From contig NZ_JAMQPR010000001.1 in NCBI RefSeq assembly GCF_026151345.1, positions 231-64,230 on the forward strand: 64,000 nt of DNA. The letters run 5' to 3'. The DNA is from Leptospira paudalimensis. Lineage in GTDB: Bacteria > Spirochaetota > Leptospiria > Leptospirales > Leptospiraceae. The position numbers were made by a program, and so were the translations under genes. This document shows, one piece after another, positions 16,686-25,923 of this stretch (its first letter is position 1; the number at the start of each line of letters is the position of its first letter). The notes under the pieces are model-generated. The model was not told the DNA's origin. It searched no databases and saw only the letters and a list, made by a program, of their open reading frames with translations.

Positions 16686-18362
16686 ATGACCGCAACGGCA
16701 GTGAAACTCGAAAAATCCCAGGCGGAGAAGGCATTGAACGCCCAAGCCGCCCTCCTCAATGAAGTTACGAAACGACTCGCACAGAAAAATTCCGACAACG
16801 GTAAAGTTTCCATTAGCAAAATGGACAAAACGCAACATGTGTTTTACCAACTTGCTTGGATGACAGCACAACAACGTGTAGCTGAAAACTTCATCGTATA
16901 TGCTTGGGACGCTTCCAAAGGAACTGGTGAATTGGAACAGAAAATGGCGCTCACATTTGTGGCGGAAACTGTTTCGAACATTCGTTCTGAACTCGCAGCG
17001 CGTCCTGCAGAATATGAATTAACGTATCAGGAATTATTCTCCAAATTGTTTTCCGATGAAATCAATGCGTTTGTTGAAGCCGCATCGAAAATGGAAAACT
17101 ACGAAGCCATTGTGGATAAGATCGTTGATCTTGGACATTTTGGTGCTTATGGACTTTCGGAAGACCACGAAAACTTCCGTGGAATTTTCAAAGACTTTGC
17201 TGAGAACGTAGTTGTTCCTCACGCAGAACATGTTCATAGACATGATGATTTGATCCCACAAGAGATCATCAATGGCCTTCGTGACATGGGATGTTTTGGT
17301 CTTTGTATTCCAGAACAGTTTGGTGGAATCCAACCAAACGATCGCCCTGACAACATCTCCATGTTAGTGGTAACGGAAGAACTTTCCCGAGGATCACTCG
17401 GAGCAGCAGGTTCCCTCATCACTCGTCCAGAAATCATGTCCAAGGCTCTCCTCAAAGGGGGAACCGAAGAACAAAAAAACAAATGGTTACCACTTCTTGC
17501 ATCTGGTGAAAAATTTGCAGGGATCATGGTAACAGAACCTAACTACGGTTCTGATGTTGCCGGAGTTTCTGTAACAGCAAAAGAAGTAGAAGGTGGATTT
17601 GTCATCAACGGTGTCAAAACTTGGTGTACATTTGCTGGGTATGCAAACTTACTTCTCATCCTTTGCCGCACAGAGTCTGATCCAAGCCTCAAACACAGAG
17701 GTCTTTCGATCCTTCTTGCTGAAAAACCATCCTTTGAAGGACATGAGTTCAGCTACAAACAAGAAGGTGGTGGTTCCATCCAAGGAAAAGCAATTGGAAC
17801 AATTGGTTACCGTGGTATGCACTCTTACGAAGTATCTTTTGAAGACTACTTTGTTCCAAAGGAAAACCTACTTGGTGGAGATGCTGGTCGTGGAAAAGGT
17901 TTTTACTTCCAAATGGAAGGATTTGCTGGTGGAAGGATCCAAACTGCAGCACGTGCCAATGGTGTGATGCAAGCAGCTCTTGAAGCAGCACTTCGTTATT
18001 CCCAAGAACGTAAAGTATTCGCAAAACCAATTTACGATTATACTTTAACTAAGTTTAAAATTGCGAAGATGGCAATGATCACGCAAGCAACTCGCCAATA
18101 CACAAACTATGTAGCAACGTTACTCGATGACCACAAAGGCCAAATGGAAGCAACACTTGTAAAATTGTATGCATCCAAAATAGCTGAGTGGGTGACTCGT
18201 GAAGCAATGCAAATTCATGGTGGTATGGGTTATGCGGAAGAATATCCAGTTTCACGTTATTTCGTGGATGCTCGTGTGTTCTCTATCTTTGAAGGTGCGG
18301 AAGAAGTAATGGCTCTTCGCGTTGTAGCGAAAGACCTTCTTGACCAAGCACTCGCTTCTTAA
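16686..18362 (+). CDS. Acyl-CoA dehydrogenase, long form
   Basis: 558 residues, about 170 longer than a classic acyl-CoA dehydrogenase because of a helical N-terminal extension. The core shows CIPEQFGG, MVTEPNYGSDVAG, and the C-terminal IHGGMGYAEEYPVSRYFVD and FEGAEEVMALR. Likely a cytoplasmic flavoenzyme of fatty-acid degradation using ETF. AGGAA sits 10 bases before the ATG. It is monocistronic, bounded by a terminator at 18462, and its codon use looks more selective than its neighbours (many ctt/gaa/gga), which hints at high expression. Confidence 0.92.
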   Translation: MTATAVKLEKSQAEKALNAQAALLNEVTKRLAQKNSDNGKVSISKMDKTQHVFYQLAWMTAQQRVAENFIVYAWDASKGTGELEQKMALTFVAETVSNIRSELAARPAEYELTYQELFSKLFSDEINAFVEAASKMENYEAIVDKIVDLGHFGAYGLSEDHENFRGIFKDFAENVVVPHAEHVHRHDDLIPQEIINGLRDMGCFGLCIPEQFGGIQPNDRPDNISMLVVTEELSRGSLGAAGSLITRPEIMSKALLKGGTEEQKNKWLPLLASGEKFAGIMVTEPNYGSDVAGVSVTAKEVEGGFVINGVKTWCTFAGYANLLLILCRTESDPSLKHRGLSILLAEKPSFEGHEFSYKQEGGGSIQGKAIGTIGYRGMHSYEVSFEDYFVPKENLLGGDAGRGKGFYFQMEGFAGGRIQTAARANGVMQAALEAALRYSQERKVFAKPIYDYTLTKFKIAKMAMITQATRQYTNYVATLLDDHKGQMEATLVKLYASKIAEWVTREAMQIHGGMGYAEEYPVSRYFVDARVFSIFEGAEEVMALRVVAKDLLDQALAS

Positions 18363-18374
18363 AAAGACAAACTT

Positions 18375-18405
18375 CTTTACCGAAAGGAATTTCTCTTCGG
18401 TAAAG
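18375..18405. other. Hairpin after the acyl-CoA dehydrogenase
   Basis: A perfect 10-bp inverted repeat, CTTTACCGAA and TTCGGTAAAG, with an 11-base loop, 12 bp after the stop codon. There is no T run after it, so it is more likely an mRNA 3'-stabilising structure upstream of the true terminator at 18462. Confidence 0.6.
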
Positions 18406-18461
18406 AATCATTCCAACATTTGTCGAAATGTCATAAAACATACGACATCTACTGTTAAAAG

Positions 18462-18484
18462 GCCTGAACTTTCAGGCTTTTTTT
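18462..18484 (+). terminator. Rho-independent terminator
   Basis: Perfect 7-bp stem GCCTGAA/TTCAGGC with a 2-base CT (functionally 4-base) loop followed by seven T. It ends the acyl-CoA dehydrogenase transcript. Confidence 0.92.
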
Positions 18485-18571
18485 ATACCTATTACAAAAA
18501 CCAAATGGATAAAAAACTTTCTCTTCATTAAAAAGAAGTCTAAGGTATTACCAGAATATTATTTCTGTTAT

Positions 18572-19354
18572 ATGAAGTTACATTTTGTATTTTATATTTT
18601 AATTTTATCGGTATTGAATGTAACGTGCAAAACACCAATGCCAGAACTCAGTTCGGAAGCAAAACTTTCGAAAAATCAACCAATTTCCATTCGTTGGACA
18701 ACAACGGATCCCATCCTTGCAAAAGTATTTCCTGAGGTTTTTCCTGTTCCACCTGCTATTCTCATTGATGACCAAGTGAATGTTGCTGATTTAACAACTG
18801 TTACACTACCACCTCCTGATCCAAACCAGTTGCCTAAAATTCCCCAAAAAAAACCACATAATCCCAATGAACTTCCTCGATGGGATCGAGGATTTGAATT
18901 AACCAATATCGATAATTTAACTCTTGTTATTCGTAATGAAAGCCAAAGGCCATTCAAAAGTATAGGGATTAGTTTATTAGCGCTTACGATGGTCTACTAT
19001 GGAACAATGGAAACAGAAGCGGAGTTGGTCTGGACATCTGGGGAAACGAATTTACATCGAATTTCTTTTTTATCTACCTATGAAACGATTTGGGCACCTA
19101 TGCCATTTTATATTGGAACTGGCTCAAGTGTCATCGCTCCCATGTTAAACGCAAATCGATATCCTTCCAATTTACAAAAATACTGTATCCAAGAAAAACC
19201 TTCCAAACTCCGTGAGTCTATGGAGCAAACTCATTCGGAAAATTGTAAAGAGTATGAATTGTTTTTAAGGAGGCTGTTTTTACAGAATTACGAAGTGATT
19301 CATTTACAACTGACAGAATGGGAAAAAAGAAACCAAGATTGGTTCCAACCATAA
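18572..19354 (+). CDS. Lipoprotein of unknown function
   Basis: 260 residues. A hydrophobic signal ends in a lipobox (LNVTC, Cys19). A proline-rich segment follows at about 85-110 (LPPPDPNQLPKIPQKKP), a likely spacer that reaches from the membrane. The C-terminal half has mixed strands and four Cys-free helices. No family recognised. It is followed 23 bp later by an outer-membrane barrel gene and may act with it. Confidence 0.75.
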   Translation: MKLHFVFYILILSVLNVTCKTPMPELSSEAKLSKNQPISIRWTTTDPILAKVFPEVFPVPPAILIDDQVNVADLTTVTLPPPDPNQLPKIPQKKPHNPNELPRWDRGFELTNIDNLTLVIRNESQRPFKSIGISLLALTMVYYGTMETEAELVWTSGETNLHRISFLSTYETIWAPMPFYIGTGSSVIAPMLNANRYPSNLQKYCIQEKPSKLRESMEQTHSENCKEYELFLRRLFLQNYEVIHLQLTEWEKRNQDWFQP

Positions 19355-19377
19355 TCATGTAAGTTCAATTGATACAA

Positions 19378-20007
19378 ATGAGACTCTCAAAAATTACAGT
19401 CCAAACTTTTTTGCTTAGTATTTTCTTTCTTCCATTTCAATTCCTTGGTTCAGTATCCATTCCGAAAGAAAATTGGAATATTGTTTTGTATGGTGGGATT
19501 TTTACAACCACAGACCTGATCCCAATTGTTTTTCGGCAAAAAACAGACTATAAAGAATCTTATATTGGTACAGTCGGTGTGAGTCGGCCCTTGGATTATC
19601 GAATTCGTTGGTTTGATTTTTTATGGGAAACAAACATAACTAAACATTTTAATGGCATGAACCATTGGGAAACAAATACATTCTACATTGTTAAAATCAA
19701 TCGTATCTATGATTCTCCGATCAGTTTATCCTTAGGAGAAGGTTTATCGTTAGCATCTGAAAATCCAAAATTAGAGAATAAGGCTAAGGGATATTATTGG
19801 GAATCAGGTTTACAAAAGGATGCGATTGAATCGAGGGCACTTCTCAATTATATGATGGTGGAAATCAGTACTTACTTACCCATTGATCGAAAGACAGAAG
19901 TATTTTTAAGGATTCACCATCGTTCTGGAGTATTTGGATTGTACTGTCCACCCGATCCAAACTGTGGTTCTAATTTTGTTTCGTATGGGCTTCGGACTGC
20001 TTTTTAA
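19378..20007 (+). CDS. Outer-membrane beta-barrel protein, possibly PagL-like lipid A deacylase
   Basis: 209 residues from ATG 19378. A signal peptide (cut near FLGS-VS) precedes alternating aromatic/polar strands and a C-terminal Phe, as in outer membrane barrels. Near the end RIHHRSGVFG and GSNFVSYGLRTAF resemble the His-Ser region and last strand of PagL-type lipid A 3-O-deacylases. I call the barrel with fair certainty but the enzyme only tentatively. It is paired with the lipoprotein just upstream. Confidence 0.6.
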   Translation: MRLSKITVQTFLLSIFFLPFQFLGSVSIPKENWNIVLYGGIFTTTDLIPIVFRQKTDYKESYIGTVGVSRPLDYRIRWFDFLWETNITKHFNGMNHWETNTFYIVKINRIYDSPISLSLGEGLSLASENPKLENKAKGYYWESGLQKDAIESRALLNYMMVEISTYLPIDRKTEVFLRIHHRSGVFGLYCPPDPNCGSNFVSYGLRTAF

Positions 20008-20067
20008 CCTACGAATCCATTCATCATCCATGAATTCATAGGGTTCAATATTGGTTTTTATCTAAAA

Positions 20068-20754
20068 CTAATTAGATGGGTTTGTTACTGTTGGTTCCTT
20101 AATCCAATCATATTTTGCTTCTTTGTGTTTTCCCTGTTCGACCAATGATTTTAAGTTTAACAGAGTTTCGTAGGGAGTGTCAGTCAGTACTAGGTTGATG
20201 ACTGATTGTGGTACAGATCCACCTGGCTCAAAATGTGCTTGGTACTCAATTTTGAGTTTCCCATTGGCTAAGGGAGTGAGTTTCCAATACCCTTCAAACG
20301 CCGGCATTCGTGTCACACCAGAAGGTGCAGATTTTGCATTTGAATCCAATCGTTTCATCTTCATTGTAGTTGTGAGCGTTTTATCATTTTGATCAAAACT
20401 ACGATCCATAATGACATCTCGGTCATTGACAGGCCATGGTGCTCCATTCCTTAGATATACAGATGATTTTTTTTCGGATCCAGAAAGAACTGTCAGCTCT
20501 TTGCATTGGTGGTATAAGTTTTTACAAGATTGTGGATCCACAAGTAAGGCAATCACTTGAGAAATCGAAGCATCAACTTCTGTTTTACCTAAAAACTCTT
20601 CGATATTGGAGCCAGCGACTTGCCTTGTTAGAACTTGGATACCTTTTTTACGTTTTGATTCCGACCACTCTGGTGTCTGTGCCAATAATGGAATCAATTG
20701 AGCGAATAGGAAACATCCTAGTATGAATTTGAAAACTGTTTGTTTTTGGATCAT
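20068..20754 (-). CDS. Secreted START-domain lipid-binding protein
   Basis: 228 residues. A signal peptide (to about LLAQ, residue 26) is followed by a START/SRPBCC domain: IQVLTRQVAGSNIEEFLG, WPVNDRDVIM and the C-terminal long helix VPQSVINLVLTDTPYETLLNLK. These domains hold a lipid or hydrophobic ligand. It begins 2 bp after the stop of the beta-lactamase-fold lipoprotein and is third in a minus-strand operon. Confidence 0.85.
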   Translation of the reverse strand: MIQKQTVFKFILGCFLFAQLIPLLAQTPEWSESKRKKGIQVLTRQVAGSNIEEFLGKTEVDASISQVIALLVDPQSCKNLYHQCKELTVLSGSEKKSSVYLRNGAPWPVNDRDVIMDRSFDQNDKTLTTTMKMKRLDSNAKSAPSGVTRMPAFEGYWKLTPLANGKLKIEYQAHFEPGGSVPQSVINLVLTDTPYETLLNLKSLVEQGKHKEAKYDWIKEPTVTNPSN

Positions 20755-20756
20755 GG

Positions 20757-22013
20757 TTACCTGCCTATTTGTGAATGAATGATTGGTCTAACTGTTTCAG
20801 CAAAGAATAATGAGGTTGAAGAAGCTGGTAACAAACTCAATCCATTTTTTCTACCGATATTATTTACTGCTAAGATCGCCATGTAATTTCGATTTCGATC
20901 CAACCAAGGGTAAAAACCATTAATCCCGATACTATGGGAAATCAAGTCCTTGTCACATTCTGCGGGTACATCCGTAACCGTACAAAATCTCCAATTTCCC
21001 AAACCATATTGCCATCGGTATCCAAATGCAGAAAATTGTGAATATCCAATCTTTGCGCCATTGTATTGGTCAGACAAAATTTCTGTAACGGATGTTGTTG
21101 ATAGAAAATTTGTAATATTTCCACCTGAGGAATTTTTAGCAGTACCATTGGTCAAAAGTGCATTCAACATTCGCGCATAATGTTCTGGAGAAATGGATAA
21201 TCCATATGCCCCGGACAAACTTCCATCTGTATCGGTACCACCTCTTGAATTCCCTCGCCAAATTGCTTGGCTTGCATCCCATCCAAGAGGAGTTAGGATT
21301 AACTGAGTGTAAATTGTGTCCCAAGTTTTGTTGCAAGAAACTTCTAACATACGTTGTGCGACAGCCATATGGTTGGAGTTGTATTGGTATAAGGCTCCAG
21401 GCGTTCCAGTCGATTGGTCTCGAATCTCGCCTACACAGGTATCTTTTTGGGTGGATGTTGCACCGAGTGGTAAAGTAGAGATACAAGTAGCTTGACCAGA
21501 TCCATTCCCACCTCCTGCATTCAATCCTGAAGTAAAGGAAAGTAATTGGCGTAAGGTGACATTTGCATATGTTCCTGTCCAACCCAACACTTGTGCTGTT
21601 GTACGAGATAAGGAAATTGCCCCTCCAACAGCTCCATTATTACAAGTTCCAGTTGTTACAGTCCCGCATTGTGCATAAGTACCACTATTTGTGTTACAAT
21701 CTATAACTCTCATTGCTGTAATTGCGGTGACCCACTTGGATCCGGAAGCAATCGGTTTATAAGTACTATAATCGATCACAGATTGTCTTGCATAAATCCG
21801 AGATCCATTTTGATCAAATACTTGGAAACTTGCACCTTCATCTGTTGTTCTTGCGTATTGGTCGAAACAAGAATCCAAACTAAAACAAGATCCAAAAATT
21901 CCAGCGATTAATGTTGCTTGTGTGTCTTTGTCAGTTGATACAGGCTTTTGGCATTGAAACAAAAACAATGATAAACTTGCGAAGGTGATTCCAATTAATT
22001 TTTTGTGATTCAT
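20757..22013 (-). CDS. Beta-lactamase-fold serine hydrolase lipoprotein
   Basis: 418 residues. Lipobox LFLFQC (Cys21). The class C beta-lactamase/esterase motifs are seen: SGSK (SxxK) in PIASGSKWVTA and a YNS (YxN) in LYQYNSNHMAVAQ. HSIGINGFYPW supplies a probable third-motif region. Members hydrolyse esters, D-amino-acid peptides or lactams; the substrate is unknown. It has an unusually large number of Cys for an exported protein (about 14), so several disulfides are likely. Middle gene of the operon. Confidence 0.85.
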   Translation of the reverse strand: MNHKKLIGITFASLSLFLFQCQKPVSTDKDTQATLIAGIFGSCFSLDSCFDQYARTTDEGASFQVFDQNGSRIYARQSVIDYSTYKPIASGSKWVTAITAMRVIDCNTNSGTYAQCGTVTTGTCNNGAVGGAISLSRTTAQVLGWTGTYANVTLRQLLSFTSGLNAGGGNGSGQATCISTLPLGATSTQKDTCVGEIRDQSTGTPGALYQYNSNHMAVAQRMLEVSCNKTWDTIYTQLILTPLGWDASQAIWRGNSRGGTDTDGSLSGAYGLSISPEHYARMLNALLTNGTAKNSSGGNITNFLSTTSVTEILSDQYNGAKIGYSQFSAFGYRWQYGLGNWRFCTVTDVPAECDKDLISHSIGINGFYPWLDRNRNYMAILAVNNIGRKNGLSLLPASSTSLFFAETVRPIIHSQIGR

Positions 22014-22025
22014 ATTGATACCTCT

Positions 22026-22499
22026 TTAAAATCGAATTGGCTCGATTGTGATTATTTTTCCTGTTTTTTCCAAATCACAGGATGCAAACTCAGGAAGTAA
22101 GTAAGCATCTCTTATCACTCCCCCAGCAGTTGTTAGGCCATCATATATACTTCCCAAAACTAATGCGCCTTTGGTTCGAATGTCTGATTCACACTGTAGA
22201 ACCGACGATTCCATAAAGGATTCTTTATCCTCAATTTTGGAGATGTATGAGTACAAAATTTTTGCTAAGAAACCGTTTACGATGAGGAGTGGTGAAATTG
22301 GTCCTTGTCCGCCTTTCATCCCTGATTGGGCTAACCAAAATGAGGAAGCAGTTGATTCTGCTTCAAAAATCGCATCAGATATTCTTTTTTTGGCTTCTGA
22401 TCCTTTTACGGCTCCATAAGTGGGGATACCAATCCCTTCTGTTAACATACAATTTGTCAAAAAGACAAAGAAAAGAATGGAAAGAATGATTTGTTTCAT
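22026..22499 (-). CDS. Leptospira-type lipoprotein of unknown function
   Basis: 157 residues. Signal peptide with lipobox FLTNC (Cys17). Two further Cys late in the protein (QCESD and SCDLEK) probably form a disulfide. The middle is helical and Gly/Ala rich. It resembles small lipoproteins I associate with Leptospira (perhaps the TIGR04452 group, unverified). First of the three-gene operon with the beta-lactamase-fold and START proteins. Confidence 0.72.
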   Translation of the reverse strand: MKQIILSILFFVFLTNCMLTEGIGIPTYGAVKGSEAKKRISDAIFEAESTASSFWLAQSGMKGGQGPISPLLIVNGFLAKILYSYISKIEDKESFMESSVLQCESDIRTKGALVLGSIYDGLTTAGGVIRDAYLLPEFASCDLEKTGKIITIEPIRF

Positions 22500-22522
22500 A
22501 GAAAAGGGTACCTCATACCAAA

Positions 22523-23230
22523 ATGAAAAGATGGGAACAAACTAACCTTCAGACTATGGTTCGCATTCCGGAACCTGAACTCATGGTCGAACCAATTCAG
22601 GTAGATTCGTATGCGAATGCTGGATTTGAAACAGCGCATTCGATGATCATTAAACATTTTCAAAACAGACTTCCTCTTAAATTTTCCCCACGTTCGGTGT
22701 TAGATTTAGGATGTGGGTCTGGAGATATGTCATCTCGTCTGTTCCCATTATTTCCAAATGCCGACTTCACTTACTTAGATGGTTCCAAATTAATGTTAAA
22801 TTATTGTCAGAAGCGTCTTTTTACGTTAATCGGTGAAAAAAGAAACAATAAAATGTTTTTTAAAAACGAACTTATTCAAGACTTTGTTCCCGAATCCAGT
22901 TTTGAACTAGTGTTCTCAAACTCACTTCTCCATCACATTCACAATCCTTTTGAGTTTTGGTCTGCGATCCAGAGGTCGATTGATGACGATAGTTTTATCT
23001 TTGTTTGCGATTTGTTACGTCCCAACTCAAGATCAGAAGCATACCAACTAGTAGAACGTTATGCGAAAAATGAACCTGAAGTTTTAAAAACAGATTTTTT
23101 AAATAGTTTGTTTGCTGCTTTTCGAATTGAAGAAGTAACCGATATGTTAGTTTCCATACGAATGAGCCATAAGTTAAATGTAGAAATGATTTCAGATAGA
23201 CATTGGATTTGTTATTCAAAACCAAGATGA
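22523..23230 (+). CDS. Class I SAM-dependent methyltransferase
   Basis: 235 residues. SAM-binding motif I VLDLGCGSGDMSSRL (about 62-76), the acidic residue in TYLDGS, and SNSLLHHIHNPFEFW as motif post-II define a UbiE-like Rossmann methyltransferase. Substrate not known. Divergent from the lipoprotein operon by 23 bp; convergent with the Tim44-like gene, 5 bp away. Confidence 0.9.
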   Translation: MKRWEQTNLQTMVRIPEPELMVEPIQVDSYANAGFETAHSMIIKHFQNRLPLKFSPRSVLDLGCGSGDMSSRLFPLFPNADFTYLDGSKLMLNYCQKRLFTLIGEKRNNKMFFKNELIQDFVPESSFELVFSNSLLHHIHNPFEFWSAIQRSIDDDSFIFVCDLLRPNSRSEAYQLVERYAKNEPEVLKTDFLNSLFAAFRIEEVTDMLVSIRMSHKLNVEMISDRHWICYSKPR

Positions 23231-23235
23231 TCTGA

Positions 23236-25923
23236 TTAAAGGGAAATCAGTTCAGTTGACTCAAATAACCAATCATTTACTTTTCCGGGAATGGTTCCTT
23301 TACAATGGGAACATATACTAGAATCAATTTCTGGCAAAGGTGCACCACAGTGATTGCAAGATTCCTCAGAAAATCCCAGTGTTTTTGTCCTTTCATTAAG
23401 TAAAACTAAATGGATCTTTGAACGTCGGTGTTCTGGTATGAATCCTTTTTTCCTTGCGCCACTCCAACGGATTTCACATGTCATTTTTTGAGGTTTGGAC
23501 TTTAAATCCAAATGAACCAAATGGCAAGATCCAATCACGGGAGAGTGAATTGGTGCGTTTCCTGGACCTGACAATCGATTGTTTGATTCTTCAACTGAAT
23601 CTCTTTTTAAAATCTCGCTATTTGGTAATGATTGGTAGTGTAAGTATTTCCAAAAAACTGCACTGGCTCTATCTTCTAATAACTGTTTTGCGATACCATC
23701 CTGTAAATCCAATCCTTGTTTTGATTTTGTTTCTTCCCATTCCACCAATTGAGTCATTTCAGTTAACACCCAATCCGCTTCGCCAGAATTGTAGATACCT
23801 CCACAATATTCACACTTATTTGTAGAATGTGAAAACGTAGCAGTCGCTCCGCAATTAGGACACAAATTATGGATTAAATCAATATTTGGTTTTGTTTGTG
23901 TTGTTATCTTTCTTGTATAGGAATGTATCTCTTCATAAACACTTACTTTTTCTTTGTTCAATTGGTTTTGAATTTCTAACTCGGAAGTTTGTTTTGGAAA
24001 GGTTTTATCTTTGGTTTTGCATTTTATTCTTAAATGTAATGTTAAATAATCAGACTCCATCGACATTCCGATGATTTTTACAGAAACAACGCTGAATCCT
24101 TTCATTCGATTGATTTCACCATCAATCGTATTCATCAATTGTAATTGGATGGAAAATCTTTGGAATACAGAAGCAGAGAGAAAATTCCTTACAGATTCCA
24201 TATCTCCTTTGTCCCAGGCAAAAACAGTTTTTTCAGTAATCAAAATCACCTTTTTTTCAAAGAGATCCAAGTCAAAATTGGGATCAATTTTTTGGATTTG
24301 TAAAAGGTTAAACTTCTCTTTTTGTTTTTTCTCTGCTTTGTATTTCCATTGATTGCAATAAAAAAATCCTAGGATGGTAAATCCTAAAAAGAAGATTCCT
24401 ATAATAACCAAATGTCCCATATGATTCCCAGAGCCTGGTGAGTATAGAAACGCATTCAATACTGCATAGAAAATGAGAATTGGATTATAAGTGATTTGTT
24501 TATTTGTCTCTTGGAGTCTTAAGTAAACTTTGTAATTAGTTGGAATCGGATTGTTCCAATCAAATGAAAATCCATCTGCTTCCCATTTTGGTTCGATAGG
24601 AACAATCAAAGAAGTTTGGTCAAAAACGTCTGAGCAATATTCACAATCAGATACGATCATTTCAATTTTACATGAGTTTTGATCGATGTTAGATTCGCTT
24701 AACAACCGTATATGAAAAGACTCTAATTCTACATTTTCTCGATTTTCTAAATTTGTGATTCGTATCCAATGATCCAAACCTTTGTTTTGACGGTTGGAAG
24801 ATTCTCCCAATGTAGAAAATGAAAAATCATATTGTTCTAGGTTGTTTGCTGTAGTAATCCCATCTGCAATACTTACGGAAAATAGATGCCAAAAGTAAGT
24901 GGAAACTCCCTTAAATCCGTAGGTTATTTGATAGGCAGGTGTCCAAAAATGATTCCAAAATGTTTCGCCATATTCGCGAAATCGATGTAATCCCAACTGT
25001 AATTGTAAGGAATTTTGAATTGGATTGTCCTTTGGTATTAAAATTCTAGATTGGTAATGGTGGGATCCGTTTTCATTCAAAGTTACTGTTTCATCTAATG
25101 TATAACTTATCTTATGCGAATTTGTTTGGATTTCCTTTTGAGGGTCTATCTTTCTTTCAGACAATTGAGGTATGTCGATCACGTGAAATGTATTTAGTTC
25201 TACATTTTTCCATGAGTCACTATTGATATGAAACTCTTCTACCCTAACAGGTACTTCAAAACGTTCGTATTCTGAAAGTGATTCATTAAAAACTTCATTT
25301 TGTATTTTAAAATTTTTAGAAAAGGAATTGGGATCCCATTTTAAATCAAACTGAATCGGTTGAGAAGAGAGATTTGTTTTTGTGAATTTCCAGTTCACTA
25401 GGGACAATTTTCCCATCGTGATGGTTGCGTCTTCGATTTGGTAATGGATGGAAATATCCATTTCTGGATTTTGTTCGTTGTTTGACCAAAAAATAGTAAT
25501 CATCCCAGCGTTATGCGAAGGATAAACTGTTTGTGGAAAAACTTCTAAATTTGTTATTTCAGCATCTTTTTTGATTAAAAATGAAGGTCTTTTGATCCCA
25601 ATTTTGGATTGGTCTTTTTTGATTCGAAAGGATTCATTTACATCCGCACTACCATCTGCATGGAAGTGAATTGAAATTTTGTGGTTCGAAGATTCAAAAT
25701 AAGAGGTTGGTTCTGGCCCACTGGAACTAGGATAGGAAGTACTTGAATGGTTAGATTTTGATGAGGAAGAACTGGAGTTATAAGAAGGTTTATAACTCGA
25801 ATAGGAAGATCGACTACTACTACTCGAACTTGAGGATCGATAGGAATTTCCCATCCCTGGCCTTGCATCAAAGGATGGAATCCAAAAAACAGAGAGGTAA
25901 AGTATCGTAATCAGCTTACGCAA
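23236..25923 (-). CDS. Large membrane protein: DUF2207-like, Tim44-like and double zinc-ribbon
   Basis: 895 residues. Order: signal peptide (1-19), Ser-rich low-complexity stretch (about 28-70), a DUF2207-like extracytoplasmic beta domain (about 80-480), one or two membrane helices (about 490-545), a Tim44-like domain (about 570-690, from IDPNFDLDLFEKKV), then two zinc ribbons (CPNC/CEYC and CNHC/CSHC). The topology puts the Tim44-like and ribbon parts in the cytoplasm. Function is unknown; a membrane stress or proteostasis role is possible. It overlaps the TerB gene by 8 bp. Confidence 0.8.
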   Translation of the reverse strand: MRKLITILYLSVFWIPSFDARPGMGNSYRSSSSSSSSRSSYSSYKPSYNSSSSSSKSNHSSTSYPSSSGPEPTSYFESSNHKISIHFHADGSADVNESFRIKKDQSKIGIKRPSFLIKKDAEITNLEVFPQTVYPSHNAGMITIFWSNNEQNPEMDISIHYQIEDATITMGKLSLVNWKFTKTNLSSQPIQFDLKWDPNSFSKNFKIQNEVFNESLSEYERFEVPVRVEEFHINSDSWKNVELNTFHVIDIPQLSERKIDPQKEIQTNSHKISYTLDETVTLNENGSHHYQSRILIPKDNPIQNSLQLQLGLHRFREYGETFWNHFWTPAYQITYGFKGVSTYFWHLFSVSIADGITTANNLEQYDFSFSTLGESSNRQNKGLDHWIRITNLENRENVELESFHIRLLSESNIDQNSCKIEMIVSDCEYCSDVFDQTSLIVPIEPKWEADGFSFDWNNPIPTNYKVYLRLQETNKQITYNPILIFYAVLNAFLYSPGSGNHMGHLVIIGIFFLGFTILGFFYCNQWKYKAEKKQKEKFNLLQIQKIDPNFDLDLFEKKVILITEKTVFAWDKGDMESVRNFLSASVFQRFSIQLQLMNTIDGEINRMKGFSVVSVKIIGMSMESDYLTLHLRIKCKTKDKTFPKQTSELEIQNQLNKEKVSVYEEIHSYTRKITTQTKPNIDLIHNLCPNCGATATFSHSTNKCEYCGGIYNSGEADWVLTEMTQLVEWEETKSKQGLDLQDGIAKQLLEDRASAVFWKYLHYQSLPNSEILKRDSVEESNNRLSGPGNAPIHSPVIGSCHLVHLDLKSKPQKMTCEIRWSGARKKGFIPEHRRSKIHLVLLNERTKTLGFSEESCNHCGAPLPEIDSSICSHCKGTIPGKVNDWLFESTELISL

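Noticed and set aside
20008..20067. Imperfect inverted repeat between convergent genes (ATTCAT/ATGAAT)
   Set aside because: Short stem with several mismatches and only a weak T tract; not enough to call a terminator.
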